A stretch of DNA of 64,000 nt from Conus ventricosus (GCA_018398815.1 CM031622.1:17877471-17941470); one strand, 5' to 3'. Shown: positions 9,501 to 22,834, counted from the first letter of the stretch. The notes: generated by a model from the sequence alone, not told the origin. Made by a program: numbers and translations.

Positions 9501-12500
9501 CAGGCACACCTTACAGCCATTGACATGTCCAGTACAGTGAAGCAGGCACACCTTACAGCCATTGACATGTCCAGTGCAGAAAGCAGGCACACCTTACAGC
9601 CATTGACATGTCCAGTGCAGTAAAGCAGGCACACCTTACAGCCATTGACATGTCCAGTGCAGTAAAGCAGGCACACCTTACAGCCATTGACATGTCCAGT
9701 GCAGTAAAGCAGGCACACCTTACAGCCATTGACATGTCCAGTGCAGTAAAGCAGGCACACCTTACAGCCATTGACATGTCCAGTGCAGTAAAGCAGGCAC
9801 ACCTTACAGCCATTGACATGTCCAGTGGAGTAAAGCAGGCACACCTTACAGCCATTGACATGTCCAGTGCAGTAAAGCAGGCACACCTTACAGCCATTGA
9901 CATGTCCAGTGCAGTAAAGCAGGCACACCTTACAGCCATGGACATGACCAGTGCAGTGAAGCAGCCATACCTTACATACCTTACAGCCATTGACATGACC
10001 AGTGCAGTAAAGCAGGCACACCTTACATACCTTACAGCCATAGACATGACCAGTACAGTGAAGCAGGCACACCTTACATACCTTACAGCCATTGACATGA
10101 CCAGTACAGTGAAGCAGGCACACCTTACAACCATTGACATGACCAGTGCAGTAAAGCAGGCACACCTTACATACCTTACAGCCATTGACATGACCAGTGC
10201 AGTAAAGCAGGCACACCTTACAGCCATTGACATGACCAGTGCAGTAAAGCAGGCACACCTTACATACCTTACAGCCATTGACATGACAGTGCAGTAAAGC
10301 AGCACACCTTACATACCTTACAGCCATTGACATGACCAGGCAGTAAAGCAGGCACACCTTACATACCTTACAGCCATTGACATGACCAGTGCAGTAAAGC
10401 AGGCACACCTTACATACCTTACAGCCATTGACATGACCAGTACAGTGAAGCAGGCACACCTTACATACCTTACAGCCGTTGACATGACCAGTGCAGTGAA
10501 GCAGGCACACCTTACATACCTTACAGCCATAGACATGACCAGTACAGTGAAGCAGGCATACATTACATACCTTACAGCCATAGACATGACCAGTACAGTG
10601 AAGCAGGCACACCTTACATACCTTACAGCCATAGACATGACCAGTATAGTGAAGCAGGCACACCTTACATACCTTACAGCCATAGACATGACCAGTACAG
10701 TGACGCAGGCACACCTTACAGCCATAGACATGACCAGTGCAGTAAAGCAGGCACACCTTACAGCCATTGACATGACCAGTGCAGTAAAGCAGGCACACCT
10801 TACAGCCATTGACATGACCAGTACAGTAAAGCAGGCACACCTTAATACCTTACAGCCATTGAAATGACCAGTACAGTGAAGCAGGCACACCGTACATACC
10901 TTACAGCCATTGAAATGATCAATGCAGTGAAGGAGGCATACCTTACAGCCATTGACATGACCAGTACAGTAAAGCAGGCACACCTTACATACCTTACAGC
11001 CATTGAAATGACCAGTACAGTGAAGCAGGCACACCTTACATATCTTACAGCCATTGACATGACCAGTACAGTGAAGGAGGCACACCTTACAGCCATGACA
11101 TGACCAGTATAGTGAAGCAGGCATACCTTACATACCTTACAGCCATTGACATGACCAGTACAGTGAAGGAGGCACACCTTACAGCCATTGACATGACCAG
11201 TATAGTGAAGCAGGCATACCTTACAGCCATTGACATGACCAGTACAGTGAAGCAGGCACACCTTACAGCCATTGAAATGTCCAGTACAGTGAAGCAGGCA
11301 CACCTTACATACCTTACAGCCATTGACATGACCAGTGCAGTAAAGCAGGCACACCTTACAGCCATTGACATGACCAGTACAGTGAAGCAGGCACACCTTA
11401 CAGCCATTGACATGACCAGTACAGTGAACAGGCATACCTTACATACCTTACAGCCATTGACATGACCAGTGCAGTGAAGCAGGCACACCTTACAGCCATT
11501 GACATGACCAGTACAGTGAAGCAGGCACACCTTACAGCCATTGACATGACCAGTACAGTGATGCAGGCACACCTTACAGCCATTGACATGACCAGTGCAG
11601 TGAAGCAGGCACACCTTACAGCCATTGACATGACCAGTAACAGTGAAGCAGCACACCTTACAGCCATGGACATGACCAGTACAGTGAAGCAGGCACACCT
11701 TACAGCCATTGACATGACCAGTGCAGTAAAGCAGGCACACCTTACATACCTTACAGCCATTGACATGACCAGTGCAGTAAGCAGGCACACCTTACATACC
11801 TTACAGCCATTGACATGACCAGTACAGTAAAGCAGGCACACCTTACAGCCATTGACATGACCAGTGCAGTAAAGCAGGCATACCTTACATACCTTAAAGC
11901 CATTGACATGACCAGTACAGTAAAGCAGGCACACCTTACATACCTTACAGCCATGGACATGACCAGTACAGTGAAGCAGGCACCCCTTTACATACCTTAC
12001 AGCCAATGACATGACCAGTACAGTGAAAACAGGCACACCTTACATACCTTACAGCCATTGACATGACCAGTACAGTAAAGCAGGCATACCTTACATACCT
12101 TACAGCCATTGACATGACCAGTGCAGTGAAGGAGGCATACCTTACAGCCATTGACATGACCAGTGCAGTAAAGCAGGCACACCTTACATACCTTACAGCC
12201 ATTGACATGACCAGTACAGTGAAGCAGCACACCTTACATACATTACAGCCATTGACATGACCAGTACAGTGAAGCAGGCACACCTTACAACCATTGACAT
12301 GACCAGTGCAGTAAAGCAGGGACACCTTACAGCCATTGACATGACCAGTGCAGTAAAGCAGGCACACCTTACAGCCATTGACATGACCAGTGCAGTAAAG
12401 CAGGGACACCTTACAACCATTGACATGACCAGTGCAGTAAAAGCAGGCACACCTTACAGCCATTGACATGACCAGTGCAGTGAAGCAGGCACACCTTACA

Positions 12501-14299
12501 GCCATGGACATGACCAGTACAGTGAAGCAGGCACACCTTACATACCTTACAGCCATTGACATGACCAGTACAGTGAAACAGGCACACCTTACATACCGTA
12601 CAGCCATTGACATGACCAGTACAGTGAAGCAGGCACACCTTACATACCTTACAGCCATTGACATGACCAGTACAGTCAAGCAGGCACACCTTACATACCT
12701 TACAGCCATTGACATGACCAGTGCAGTGAAGCAGGCACACCTTACAGCCATTGACATGACCAGTGCAGTAAAGCAGGGACACCTTACAACCATTGACATG
12801 ACCAGTGCAGTAAAGCAGGCACACCTTACAGCCATTGACATGACCAGTGCAGTGAAGCAGGCACACCTTACAGCCATGGACATGACCAGTGCAGTGAAGC
12901 AGCACACCTTACATACCTTACAGCCATTGCCCATGACCAGTACAGTGAAGCAGGCACACCTTACAGCCATAGACATGACCAGTACAGTAAAGCAGGCACA
13001 CCTTACATACCTTACAGCCATTGACATGACCAGTGCAGTAAAGCAGGCACACCTTACAGCCATTGACATGACCAGTACAGTGAAGCAGTCACCCCTTACA
13101 GCCATTGAGATGACCAGTACAGTGAAGCAGGCACACCTTACAGCCATTGACATGTCCAGTACAGTGAAGAAAGGCACACCTTACAGCCATTGACATGACC
13201 AGTGCAGTAAAGCAGGCACACCTTACAGCCATTGACATGACCAGTGCAGTAAAGCAGGCATACCTTACAGCCATGGACATGACCAGTACAGTGAAGCAGG
13301 CACACCTTACAGCCATTGAGATGTCCAGTGTAGTAAAGCAGGCACACCTTACAGCCATTGACATGTCCAGTGCAGTAAAGCAGGCACACCTTACAGCCAT
13401 TGACATGTCCAGTGCAGTGAAGCAGGCACACCTTACATACCTTACAGCCATTGACATGACCAGTGCAGTGAAGTAGGCACACCTTACAGCCATTGACATG
13501 ACCAGTACAGTGAAGCAGGCACACCTTACATACCTTACAGCCATTGACATGACCAGTGCAGTGAAGCAGGCACACCTTACAGCCATTGACATGACCAGTA
13601 CAGTGAAGGAGGCACACCTTACAGCCATTGACATGTCCAGTGCAGTAAAGCAGGCACACCTTACAGCCATTGACATGACCAGTACAGTGAAGCAGGCACA
13701 CCTTACAGCCATTGACATGACCAGTGCAGTGAAAACAGGCACACCTTACAGCCATTGACATGACCAGTGCAGTAAAGCAGGCACACCTTACATACCTTAC
13801 AGCCATTGACATGACCAGTACAGTAAAGCAGGCACACCTTACATACCTTACAGCCATTGACATGACCAGTGCAGTGAAGCAGGCACACCTTACAGCCATT
13901 GACATGTCCAGTGCAGTGAAGCAGGCACACCTTACAGCCATTGACATGACCAGTAACAGTGAAGCAGGCACACCTTACAGCCATTGACATGACCAGTACA
14001 GTGAAGCAGCACACCTTACAGCCATTGACATGACCAGTGCAGTGAAGCAGGCACACCTTACATACCTTACAGCCATTGACATGACCAGTACAGTGAAGCA
14101 GGCACACCTTACATCCATTGACATGACCAGTACAGTGAAGCAGGCACACCTTACATACCTTACAGCCATTGACATGATCAGTACAGTGAAGCAGGCACAC
14201 CTTACAGCCATTGAAATGTCCAGTACAGTGAAGCAGGCACACCTTACATACCTTACAGCCATTGACATGACCAGTGCAGTGAAGCAGGCACACCTTACA
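6583..14299. repeat. Large minisatellite, 42-bp unit with 51-bp variant
   Basis: The basic unit is ACAGCCATTGACATGACCAG plus a variable T/G ACAGT(G/A)AAGCAGGCACACCTT. The 51-bp form has an extra ACATACCTT, itself a local 9-bp duplication. By length there are roughly 170 copies. Both unit sizes are multiples of three, so open frames run for hundreds of codons on both strands (14/17-residue periods). Frequent one-base gaps, such as GACATGACAGTG near 10285, shift every frame. There is no signal peptide, unique end or flanking exon, so I do not call a protein. The first 1.3 kb is the most diverged, as expected at an array edge. Near 9600-9930 lies a homogenised block of identical 42-bp units with the ATGTCCAGT variant. 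Confidence 0.95.
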
Positions 14300-14385
14300 G
14301 GTGTTGGGGAAAAGGGGTGGGGGAGAGAAAGGTGAGGGTGGAGGGTAGTGAGGAGTACAGTGGGTATGAATGGAAGCATGCAAGG

Positions 14386-14476
14386 ACTCTGTCCACCGGT
14401 CCTCTGTCCACCGGTCCTCTGTCCACCGGTCCTCTGTCCACTGGTTCTCTGTCCACCGGTCCTCTGTCCACCGGTC
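14386..14476. repeat. Short tandem repeat, 15 bp x 6
   Basis: CCTCTGTCCACCGGT is repeated six times with one variant copy (CTGGTT). The 15-bp period keeps a frame open on both strands. Confidence 0.92.
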
Positions 14477-14480
14477 AGGC

Positions 14481-14578
14481 ATGGCCGAGGCACAGACAGC
14501 TGTTGCTAAGCATCGGGCAGTCGTCTGTAGTATGCACTCCCAAGCGAAGAGGGAACTGATGTGCTTCGCCTTGTCCTG
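14481..14578 (+). CDS. Weak candidate first exon, 98 bp
   Basis: ATG at 14481 in a good context (GGCATGG) opens 32 codons beginning MAEAQTAVAKHRAVVCSMHS and ends at a strong donor, TCCTG/GTGAGT. No partner exon or recognisable domain is visible. An ATG plus donor of this quality can arise by chance in 64 kb. Treat it as a lead only. Confidence 0.18.
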
Positions 14579-14718
14579 GTGAGTTCAATGGCCCGCCAGG
14601 CCTAACGAGGCTAATTCCCAACCAGCCGACTCACAGCATCTCCTGTGTGATTCCACCTATCCAACAGTGGAGGCTTAGCCGGCCCAGTAACCAAGAACCG
14701 AGGCAGTTGGAAATGGTG

Positions 14719-14723
<5 letters not shown>

Positions 14724-14788
<65 letters not shown>

Positions 14789-14873
14789 GCACACAAACAC
14801 GCGCGCGCGTGCGCGCGCGTGCGCACATACATGCTCGCACGCTCTCTCCCTATCTCTCTCTCCCTCCCTCTCC

Positions 14874-14956
<83 letters not shown>

Positions 14957-15141
14957 TCTCTCTCTCTCTCTCTCTGTCGCTCTCTCTACCTTCACTTTTT
15001 CCTTCTCCATACTCTCCCGCTCCATCCCCCCTCCCCTATACATAAATACTCCCTATTTCATTCTCTTTCACTCCCTCCCTCCGTCCCTCTCTGTCTGTCT
15101 CTCTCACAAAAAGAAAAAACAACTTCTTCTCTCTCTTACCA

Positions 15142-15185
<44 letters not shown>

Positions 15186-15196
15186 TGTGTGTGAGC

Positions 15197-15277
<81 letters not shown>

Positions 15278-15285
15278 TTTTTTTC
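14724..15285. repeat. Compound microsatellite block (CA)n, (GC)n, (CT)n, (GT)n, (GA)n
   Basis: Two long CA tracts (14724-14787 and 14882-14953) are separated by alternating CG/CA. CT runs, then GT at 15142-15192 and GA to 15273 follow. The alternating purine-pyrimidine part could adopt Z-DNA. No gene. Confidence 0.95.
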
Positions 15286-15342
15286 CATTTCATTAGACTA
15301 ATCTTTTCACGGTCGGCTATGGATTTACTCCTATTAGTTGTA

Positions 15343-15413
<71 letters not shown>

Positions 15414-15496
15414 GTTGTGGTATTGCATTTTCTGCTGATTTCATTGAATTGTTAACTTGTTATTTGCAGATGATACTGCTTTGATGTCAGAAACAG

Positions 15497-15577
<81 letters not shown>

Positions 15578-15673
15578 CTCTCTCTCTCCGGTTGTGGTAT
15601 TGCATTTTCTGCTGATTTCATTGAATTGTTAACTTGTTATTTGCAGATGATACTGCTTTGATGTCAGAAACAG

Positions 15674-15743
<70 letters not shown>

Positions 15744-15828
15744 GTTTGTGGTATTGCATTTTCTGCTGATTTCATTGAATTGTTAACTTGTTATTTGCAG
15801 ATGATACTGCTTTGATGTCAGAAACAGT
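15343..15828. repeat. Triplicated LINE fragment plus (CT)n block
   Basis: A segment of about 87 bp, from CCGGTTGTGGTATTGCATTT to GATGTCAGAAACAG, occurs three times (near 15411, 15587 and 15741). A (CT)n tract precedes each copy. The third copy continues into the full LINE sequence, so the first two are tandem duplicates of its left edge plus microsatellite. Confidence 0.9.
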
Positions 15829-16208
15829 GCTTGGACTGCTAGCTCAGTTAAATAGTTATACAACATCCAGTTGTGTGGAACTGATGGTCAACATTACTTT
15901 CAGAAAAGGTGGTTATTTAGCTGAAAGGGAAATATATACACACTGTAACAGAATGAAAGTTGTTAATGGTTATAAGTGTTCAGGCATCATGTGATTTTCA
16001 ACCAAACTTGGGTTTGAAATATGGGCTTTGGATATGATACCTTTAGGAACAGAAAAGGTACACACACACACATGGTCTTAAAAAGTTCTTATGTGTAGAT
16101 ATACGAATATTGAATGATTTTCTTATACGGCAATTTGGGTAGATACCCTTCATGATTAAACTTACATACGTTGCAATAAATGTGGTTAAAACTGACTCCT
16201 ATGGTGGA

Positions 16209-16737
16209 ACAGATGACCAAATAAGGCATACCAAATGTAGGTCATACCAAATGTTATGAACACAGATGACCAAACAAGGCATACCAAATGTTATGAACAC
16301 AGATGACCAAACAAGGCATACCAAATGTTATGAACACAGATGACCAAACAAGACATACCAAATGTTATGAACACAGATACCAAACAAGGCATACACAATG
16401 TTATGAACATAGATGACGTAACAAGGCATACACAATGTTATGAACATAGATGACGTAACAAGGCATACAAAATGTTATGAACATAGATGACGTAACAAGG
16501 CATACAAAATGTTATGAACATAGATGACGTAACAAGGCATACAAAATGTTATGAACATAGATGACCTAACAAGGCATACCAAATGTTATGAACACAGATG
16601 ACCAAACAAGGCATACCAAATGTTATGAACACAGATGACCAAACAAGGCATACCAAATGTTATGAACACAGATGACCAAATAAGGCATACCAAATGTTAT
16701 GAACACAGATGACCAAACAAGGCATACCAAATGTTAT
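16209..16737. repeat. Minisatellite, 37-bp unit, about 14 copies, inside the LINE
   Basis: Unit: ACAGATGACCAAACAAGGCA plus TACCAAATGTTATGAAC. One frame of the unit reads PNKAYQML, a conserved LINE word at this place, so the array was made from element coding sequence. A subset of units near 16420-16560 carries GATGACGTAACAAGG and ACAAAATG. Confidence 0.93.
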
Positions 16738-16893
16738 GTTCTCTTGACGAACATACAAACGTGCATACATACAAACAGGCGAACAGCCGGTGACGTTTAG
16801 GATAAACAATCGGTTTCAATATTCATGGAAGAATTTAGACAGAGATTAACTGATCGCAGTGAAAGGAATGGGACAATCATGCGCAATGCAATT

Positions 16894-17504
16894 AGAGAGA
16901 TTTCAGTTGGTTAGAACTTTTTAAACAGTTGTTAAGGGAGTCTTTAGTGTCTATAGAGAGATTTCAGTTGGTTAGAACTTTTTAAACAGTTGTTAAGGGA
17001 GTCTTTAGTGTCTATAGAGAGATTTCAGTTGGTTAGAACTTTTTAAACAGTTGTTAAGGGAGTCTTTAGTGTCTATAGAGAGATTTCAGTTGGTTAGAAC
17101 TTTTTAAACAGTTGTTAAGGGAGTCTTTAGTGTCTATAGAGAGATTTCAGTTGGTTAGAACTTTTTAAACAGTTGTTAAGGGAGTCTTTAGTGTCTATAG
17201 AGAGATTTCAGTTGGTTAGAACTTTTTAAACAGTTGTTAAGGGAGTCTTTAGTGTCTATAGAGAGATTTCAGTTGGTTAGAACTTTTTAAACAGTTGTTA
17301 AGGGAGTCTTTAGTGTCTATAGAGAGATTTCAGTTGGTTAGAACTTTTTAAACAGTTGTTAAGGGAGTCTTTAGTGTCTATAGAGAGATTTCAGTTGGTT
17401 AGAACTTTTTAAACAGTTGTTAAGGGAGTCTTTAGTGTCTATAGAGAGATTTCAGTTGTATAGAACTTTTTAAACAGTTGTTAAGGGAGTCTTTAGTGTC
17501 TATG
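16894..17504. repeat. Minisatellite, 61-bp unit, 10 nearly identical copies, inside the LINE
   Basis: Unit: AGAGAGATTTCAGTTGGTTA plus GAACTTTTTAAACAGTTGTT plus a 21-bp rest. The copies are virtually identical, so amplification is recent or gene conversion is strong. In one frame the unit reads LELFKQLLRESLVS and then continues into LINE sequence in the last copy. Confidence 0.95.
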
Positions 17505-17899
17505 AATACAGGTATTTTCGTAAATGATGCCCTAATCAAACATGTCAGGTATACGAAAACAACAGAGTGACAGTTATGATGTCCTCTGTGTACATCAAGG
17601 GAAGATAAAATCCACTTTGTCTTTTTGTGTCCAGCTCACAATGATGTAAGAAAAGAAAACTGATTGAAAGAAAATATGACATCAATCCATGTATGTTTAG
17701 GTTGTCTTTTACTTTCATTATCTAGCATTGTAACAACGAGAAATCCATCATCATACTTGTACAAAGCCTTTGCAAGATTTGCTGTCGTAATTTGCTAGAT
17801 GTTCAATCGGATGTTTTGCGTTGTACCGGTGGATACCTATTTATACTGTGCATAACAGTATTGTTATTGAGGCCTCATTAGAATGGGCCAGTGGCCTAC

Positions 17900-18107
17900 T
17901 GATCAAAAAGTCATACGTTCATTCTCTCTACAACTAGACAAAACGAGGTGCCTTTTGTTCTTTGTTGCCCAAACACTAACCCATATACACAAAAAAATGA
18001 TCATGTGTTATTTCCCTTAGTGGAAAACAGTGATGAACTGAATTGAAGGGCGGGTCCACGGTTGTTGGACCTTGCCAGCAGTCAGCGCTGTCCCAAGCGC
18101 CTTTCCA
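17900..18107. other. Unique spacer between LINE end and 41-bp array
   Basis: Nothing recognisable. Confidence 0.5.
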
Positions 18108-21100
18108 GAACAGACTGGATTCCTTCCATGTCTGTTACATTTGATCATGAACAGATTGGATTCCTTCCATGTCTGTTACTTTCATCATGAACAGATTGGA
18201 TTCCTTCCATGTCTGTTACATTTGATCATGAACAGATTGGATTCCTTCCATGTCTGTTACATTTGATCATGAACAGATTGGATTCCTTCCATGTCTGTTA
18301 CATTGATCATGAACAGATTGGATTCCTTCCATGTCTGTTACATTTCATCATGACAGATTGGTTCCTTCCATGTCTGTTACATTTGATCATGAACAGATTG
18401 GATTCCTTCCATGTCTGTTACATTTCATCATGAACAGACTGGATTCCTTCCATGTCTGTTACATTTCATCATGAACAGACTGGATTCCTTCCATGTCTGT
18501 TACATTTCATCATGAACAGATTGGATTCCTTCAATGTCTGTTACATTTCATCATGAACAGATTGGATTCCTTCAATGTCTGTTACATTTCATCATGAACA
18601 GATTGGATTCCTTCAATGTCTGTTACATTTCATCATGAACAGATTGGATTCCTTCCATGTCGTTACATTTCATCATGAACATTTTGGATTCCTTCCATGT
18701 CTGTTACATTTCATCATGAACAGATTGGATTCCTCCATGTCTGTTACATTTCATCATGAACAGATTGGATTCCTTCCATGTCTGTTACATTTCATCATGA
18801 CAGATTGGATTCCTTCAATGTCTGTTACATTTCATCATGAACAGATTGATTCCTTCAATGTCTGTTACATTTCATCATGAACAGATTGGATTCCTTCCAT
18901 GTCTTTACATTTCATCATGAACAGATTGGATTCCTTCCATGTCTGTTACATTTCATCATGAACAGATTGGATTCCTTCAATGTCTGTTACATTTCATCAT
19001 GAACAGATTGGATTCCTTCCATGTCTGTTACATTTCATCATGAACAGATTGGATTCCTTCAATGTCTGTTACATTTCATCATGAACAGACTGGTTTCCCT
19101 TTCCCATGTCTGTTACATTTCATCATGAACAGACTGGATTCCTTCCATGTCTGTTACATTTCATCATGAACAGACTGGATTCCTTCCATGTCTGTTACAT
19201 TTCATCATGAACAGACTGGATTCCTTCCATGTCTGTTACATTTCATCATGAACAGACTGGATTCCTTCCATGTCTGTTACATTTCATCATGAACAGATTG
19301 GATTCCTTCAATGTCTGTTACATTTCATCATGAAGAGATTGGATTCCTTCCATGTCTGTTACATTTCATCATGAACAGATTGGATTCCTTCCATGTCTGT
19401 TACATTTCATCATGAACAGATTGGATTCCTTCCATGTCTGTTACATTTCATCATGAACAGATTGGATTCCTTCAATGTCTGTTACAACAGATTGAATTCC
19501 TTCCATGTCTGTTACATTTCATCATGAACAGATTGGATTCCTTCCATGTCTGTTACATTTGATCATGAACAGATTGGATTCCTTCAATGTCTGTTACATT
19601 TCATCATGAACAGATTGGATCCTTCAATGTCTGTTACATTTCATCATGACAGATTGGATTCCTTCCATGTCTGTTACATTGATCATGAACAGATTGGATT
19701 CCTTCAATGTCTGTTACATTTCATCATGAACAATTGGATTCCTTCCATGTCAGTTACATTTCATCATGAACAGATTGGATTCCTTCCATGTCTGTTACAT
19801 TTCATCATGAACAGATTGGATTCCTTCCATGTCTGTTACATTTCATCATGAACAGATTGGATTCCTTCCATGTCTGTTACATTTCATCATGAACAGATTG
19901 GATTCCTTCCATGTCTGTTACATTTCATCATGAACAGATTGGATTCCTTCCATGTCTGTTACATTTCATCATGAACAGATTGGATTCCTTCAATGTCTGT
20001 TACATTTCATCATGAACAGATTGGATTCCTTCAATGTCTGTTACATTTCATCATGAACAGATTGGATTCCTTCCATGTCTGTTACATTTCATCATGAACA
20101 GATTGGATTCCTTCCATGTCTGTTACATTTCATCATGAACAGATTGGATTCCTTCAATGTCTGTTATATTTGATCATGAACAGATTGGATTCCTTCAATG
20201 TCTGTTATATTTGATCATGAACAGATTGGATTCCTTCAATGTCTGTTACATTTCATCATGAACAGATTGGATTCCTTCAATGTCTGTTACATTTGATCAT
20301 GAACAGATTGGATTCCTTCAATGTCTGTTACATTCATCATGAACAGATTGGATTCCTTCCATGTCAGTTACATTTCATCATGAACAGATTGGATTCCTTC
20401 AATGTCTGTTATATTTGATCATGAACAGATTGGATTCCTTCAATGTCTGTTATATTTGATCATGAACAGATTGGATTCCTTCAATGTCTGTTACATTTCA
20501 TCATGAACAGATTGGATTCCTTCAATGTCTGTTACATTTCATCATGAACAGATTGGATTCCTTCAATGTCTGTTACATTTCATCATGAACAGATTGGATT
20601 CCTTCAATGTCTGTTACATTTCATCATGAACAGATTGGATTCCTTCCATGTCAGTTACATTTCATCATGAACAGATTGGATTCCTTCCATGTCTGTTACA
20701 TTTCATCATGAACAGATTGGATTCCTTCCATGTCTGTTACATTTCATCATGAACAGATTGGATTCCTTCCATGTCTGTTACATTTCATCATGAACAGATT
20801 GGATTCCTTCCATGTCTGTTACATTTCATCATGAACAGATGGATTCCTTCCATGTCTGTTACATTTCATCATGAACAGATTGGATTCCTTCAATGTCTGT
20901 TACATTTCATCATGAACAGATTGGATTCCTTCAATGTCTGTTACATTTCATCATGAACAGATTGGATTCCTTCCATGTCTGTTACATTTCATCATGAACA
21001 GATTGGATTCCTTCCATGTCTGTTACATTTCATCATGAACAGATTGGATTCCTTCAATGTCTGTTATATTTGATCATGAACAGATTGGATTCCTTCAATG

Positions 21101-21650
21101 TCTGTTATATTTGATCATGAACAGATTGGATTCCTTCAATGTCTGTTACATTTCATCATGAACAGATTGGATTCCTTCAATGTCTGTTACATTTGATCAT
21201 GAACAGATTGGATTCCTTCAATGTCTGTTACATTTCATCATGAACAGATTGGATTCCTTCCATGTCAGTTACATTTCATCATGAACAGATTGGATTCCTT
21301 CAATGTCTGTTATATTTGATCATGAACAGATTGGATTCCTTAAATGTCTGTTATATTTGATCATGAACAGATTGGATTCCTTCAATGTCTGTTACATTTC
21401 ATCATGAACAGATTGGATTCCTTCAATGTCTGTTACATTTCATCATGAACAGATTGGATTCCTTCAATGTCTGTTACATTTCATCATGAACAGATTGGAT
21501 TCCTTCAATGTCTGTTACATTTCATCATGAACAGATTGGATTCCTTCAATGTCTGTTACATTTCATCATGAACGATTGGATTCCTACAATGTCTGTTACA
21601 TTTGATCATGAACAGATTGGATTCCTCAATGTCTGTTACATTTCATCATG
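18108..21650. repeat. Minisatellite A, 41-bp unit, about 86 copies
   Basis: Unit: GAACAGATTGGATTCCTTCC plus ATGTCTGTTACATTTCATCAT. Variants are TCAATG for TCCATG, TTTGATC for TTTCATC and GTTATATT for GTTACATT. The variant order at about 19980-20600 recurs about 900 bp later (22 units) at about 20880-21500. A 41-bp period shifts frame every unit. Confidence 0.95.
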
Positions 21651-21733
21651 TAGGTCAGTGTTCACTTACCCCTTCATAATGCACTCAAGTCTATATATAA
21701 ATGAATTGGTATAATCTTGCTGTCCCCTCCCTC

Positions 21734-21790
21734 CCTCCTTTCACCCCCCTCCCCCTCTCTTTCTATCTCGGGAATATTGTCATCTCTCTC

Positions 21791-21852
<62 letters not shown>

Positions 21853-21854
21853 GC

Positions 21855-21897
<43 letters not shown>

Positions 21898-21898
21898 C
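21734..21898. repeat. (CT)n microsatellite with C-rich flank
   Basis: A CT dinucleotide tract of about 110 bp with G interruptions, preceded by C-rich DNA. Confidence 0.92.
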
Positions 21899-22808
21899 GA
21901 TTTTTCAAAGTCATGAACGCCGATTTAGAATACACAGTGTTCCCCTGCGGGTCATAGTCGCCAGGTTGAGCAAATATACACCTGTCTTCAGGGGAGGGGG
22001 GGGGGAGGGGGAGAGGGAGGACGGCGTGAATGGAAGGGTGAGCGGGTCTTGGGAGCATAAGTAGCATCCAGTAAACACTCCGTGAAACTCTTGAGCCGGT
22101 GCACAGAAAACCATGCTTGAAAAGAGCGGCTGGCGGCAGTGAGCTTTGAGGCCCGAAGGACAGAAATGAGGCACTTCACCCCCTCCACCCCACCCCCCAC
22201 CTCTCTGCCCACCTATCCGTGCTCGCGACCCCCGACCCCTTCTACACGATTTCAATGTCTACTTGAAAAGAACTCCCAACCTTTCGTTGCGGAAGTTGAC
22301 AGTTGAAAGCGTTACCTGGGCTGAAAGCTGAACAATCCTACCCATTCAAGGAATGCCGAAGTATGATGGAGCGTAGAATTTGAACATACTCTTACGAGTC
22401 CTGCCGAGGGTGCTTACATAAATGGTGGAAAACAAAACAAAACGAAAACCACCCAGTCAAAAAAAAACGTGTTTTAAAAACAACTACTAAAAAGGCAAAG
22501 GCTGTGAGCGTTCCGAGGCAGAGTCAGTGAAGGGCATGGATTTCAAGCAGTATTGACAACGCGGGACAACATCTCGAGGCCCCCTCTCGGCTGAAAGTCT
22601 TCAAACACCCCAGGAGTCTACCAGGCAGACAAGAGGGGTGAGGGGTGGGGGAATGGAGAAGGGAGGAGAGGAGGGAAGGGAGGATACCCCCAGTCCAACC
22701 TAGGTGGGCATCTTTTCCCACCTGTGTGACAGGCCGCCGGTCGTCAGCCGCCACATCCCCCGTCTGCCTGTAAGATCTCTGTCAACACACATTGCGTCAC
22801 TAAGCCTG

Positions 22809-22816
22809 TGACGTCA
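22809..22816. promoter_or_regulatory. Full CRE-like palindrome TGACGTCA
   Basis: A perfect CREB/ATF consensus 19 bp before a possible splice acceptor. Function is not established. Confidence 0.25.
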
Positions 22817-22834
22817 GGTTCCTTCCTTCTCCAG

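Larger units (their letters stand above)
15745..17900 (+). pseudogene. Decayed non-LTR retrotransposon, RT C-terminal half and 3' end
   Basis: The frame at 15788 reads LLFADDTALMSE, the F/YADD catalytic box of a LINE reverse transcriptase, followed by VVNGYKCSGI, the block equivalent to NxYKYLG. After a frame change come FLIRQFGRYPFMIK-like residues. Further blocks are PNKAYQML (inside the 37-bp array), FMEEFRQRL (near 16830), LFKQLLRESLVS (inside the 61-bp array) and CPLCTSREDKIHFVFLCPAH (near 17590), the terminal zinc-knuckle. Order and spacing fit an RTE-like non-LTR polymerase. Stops and frameshifts abound, so it is dead. A 3' UTR-like part follows to about 17900. Nothing upstream of the F/YADD box survives here, so the endonuclease is missing. 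Exact clade is unresolved. Confidence 0.8.

Noticed and set aside
9095..10840. Cysteine-rich 581-codon open frame on the minus strand
   Set aside because: It is the reverse reading of the 42/51-bp array. The opposite strand is open too, and all frames break at one-base gaps. Simple repeat translation, not a toxin or keratin-like gene.
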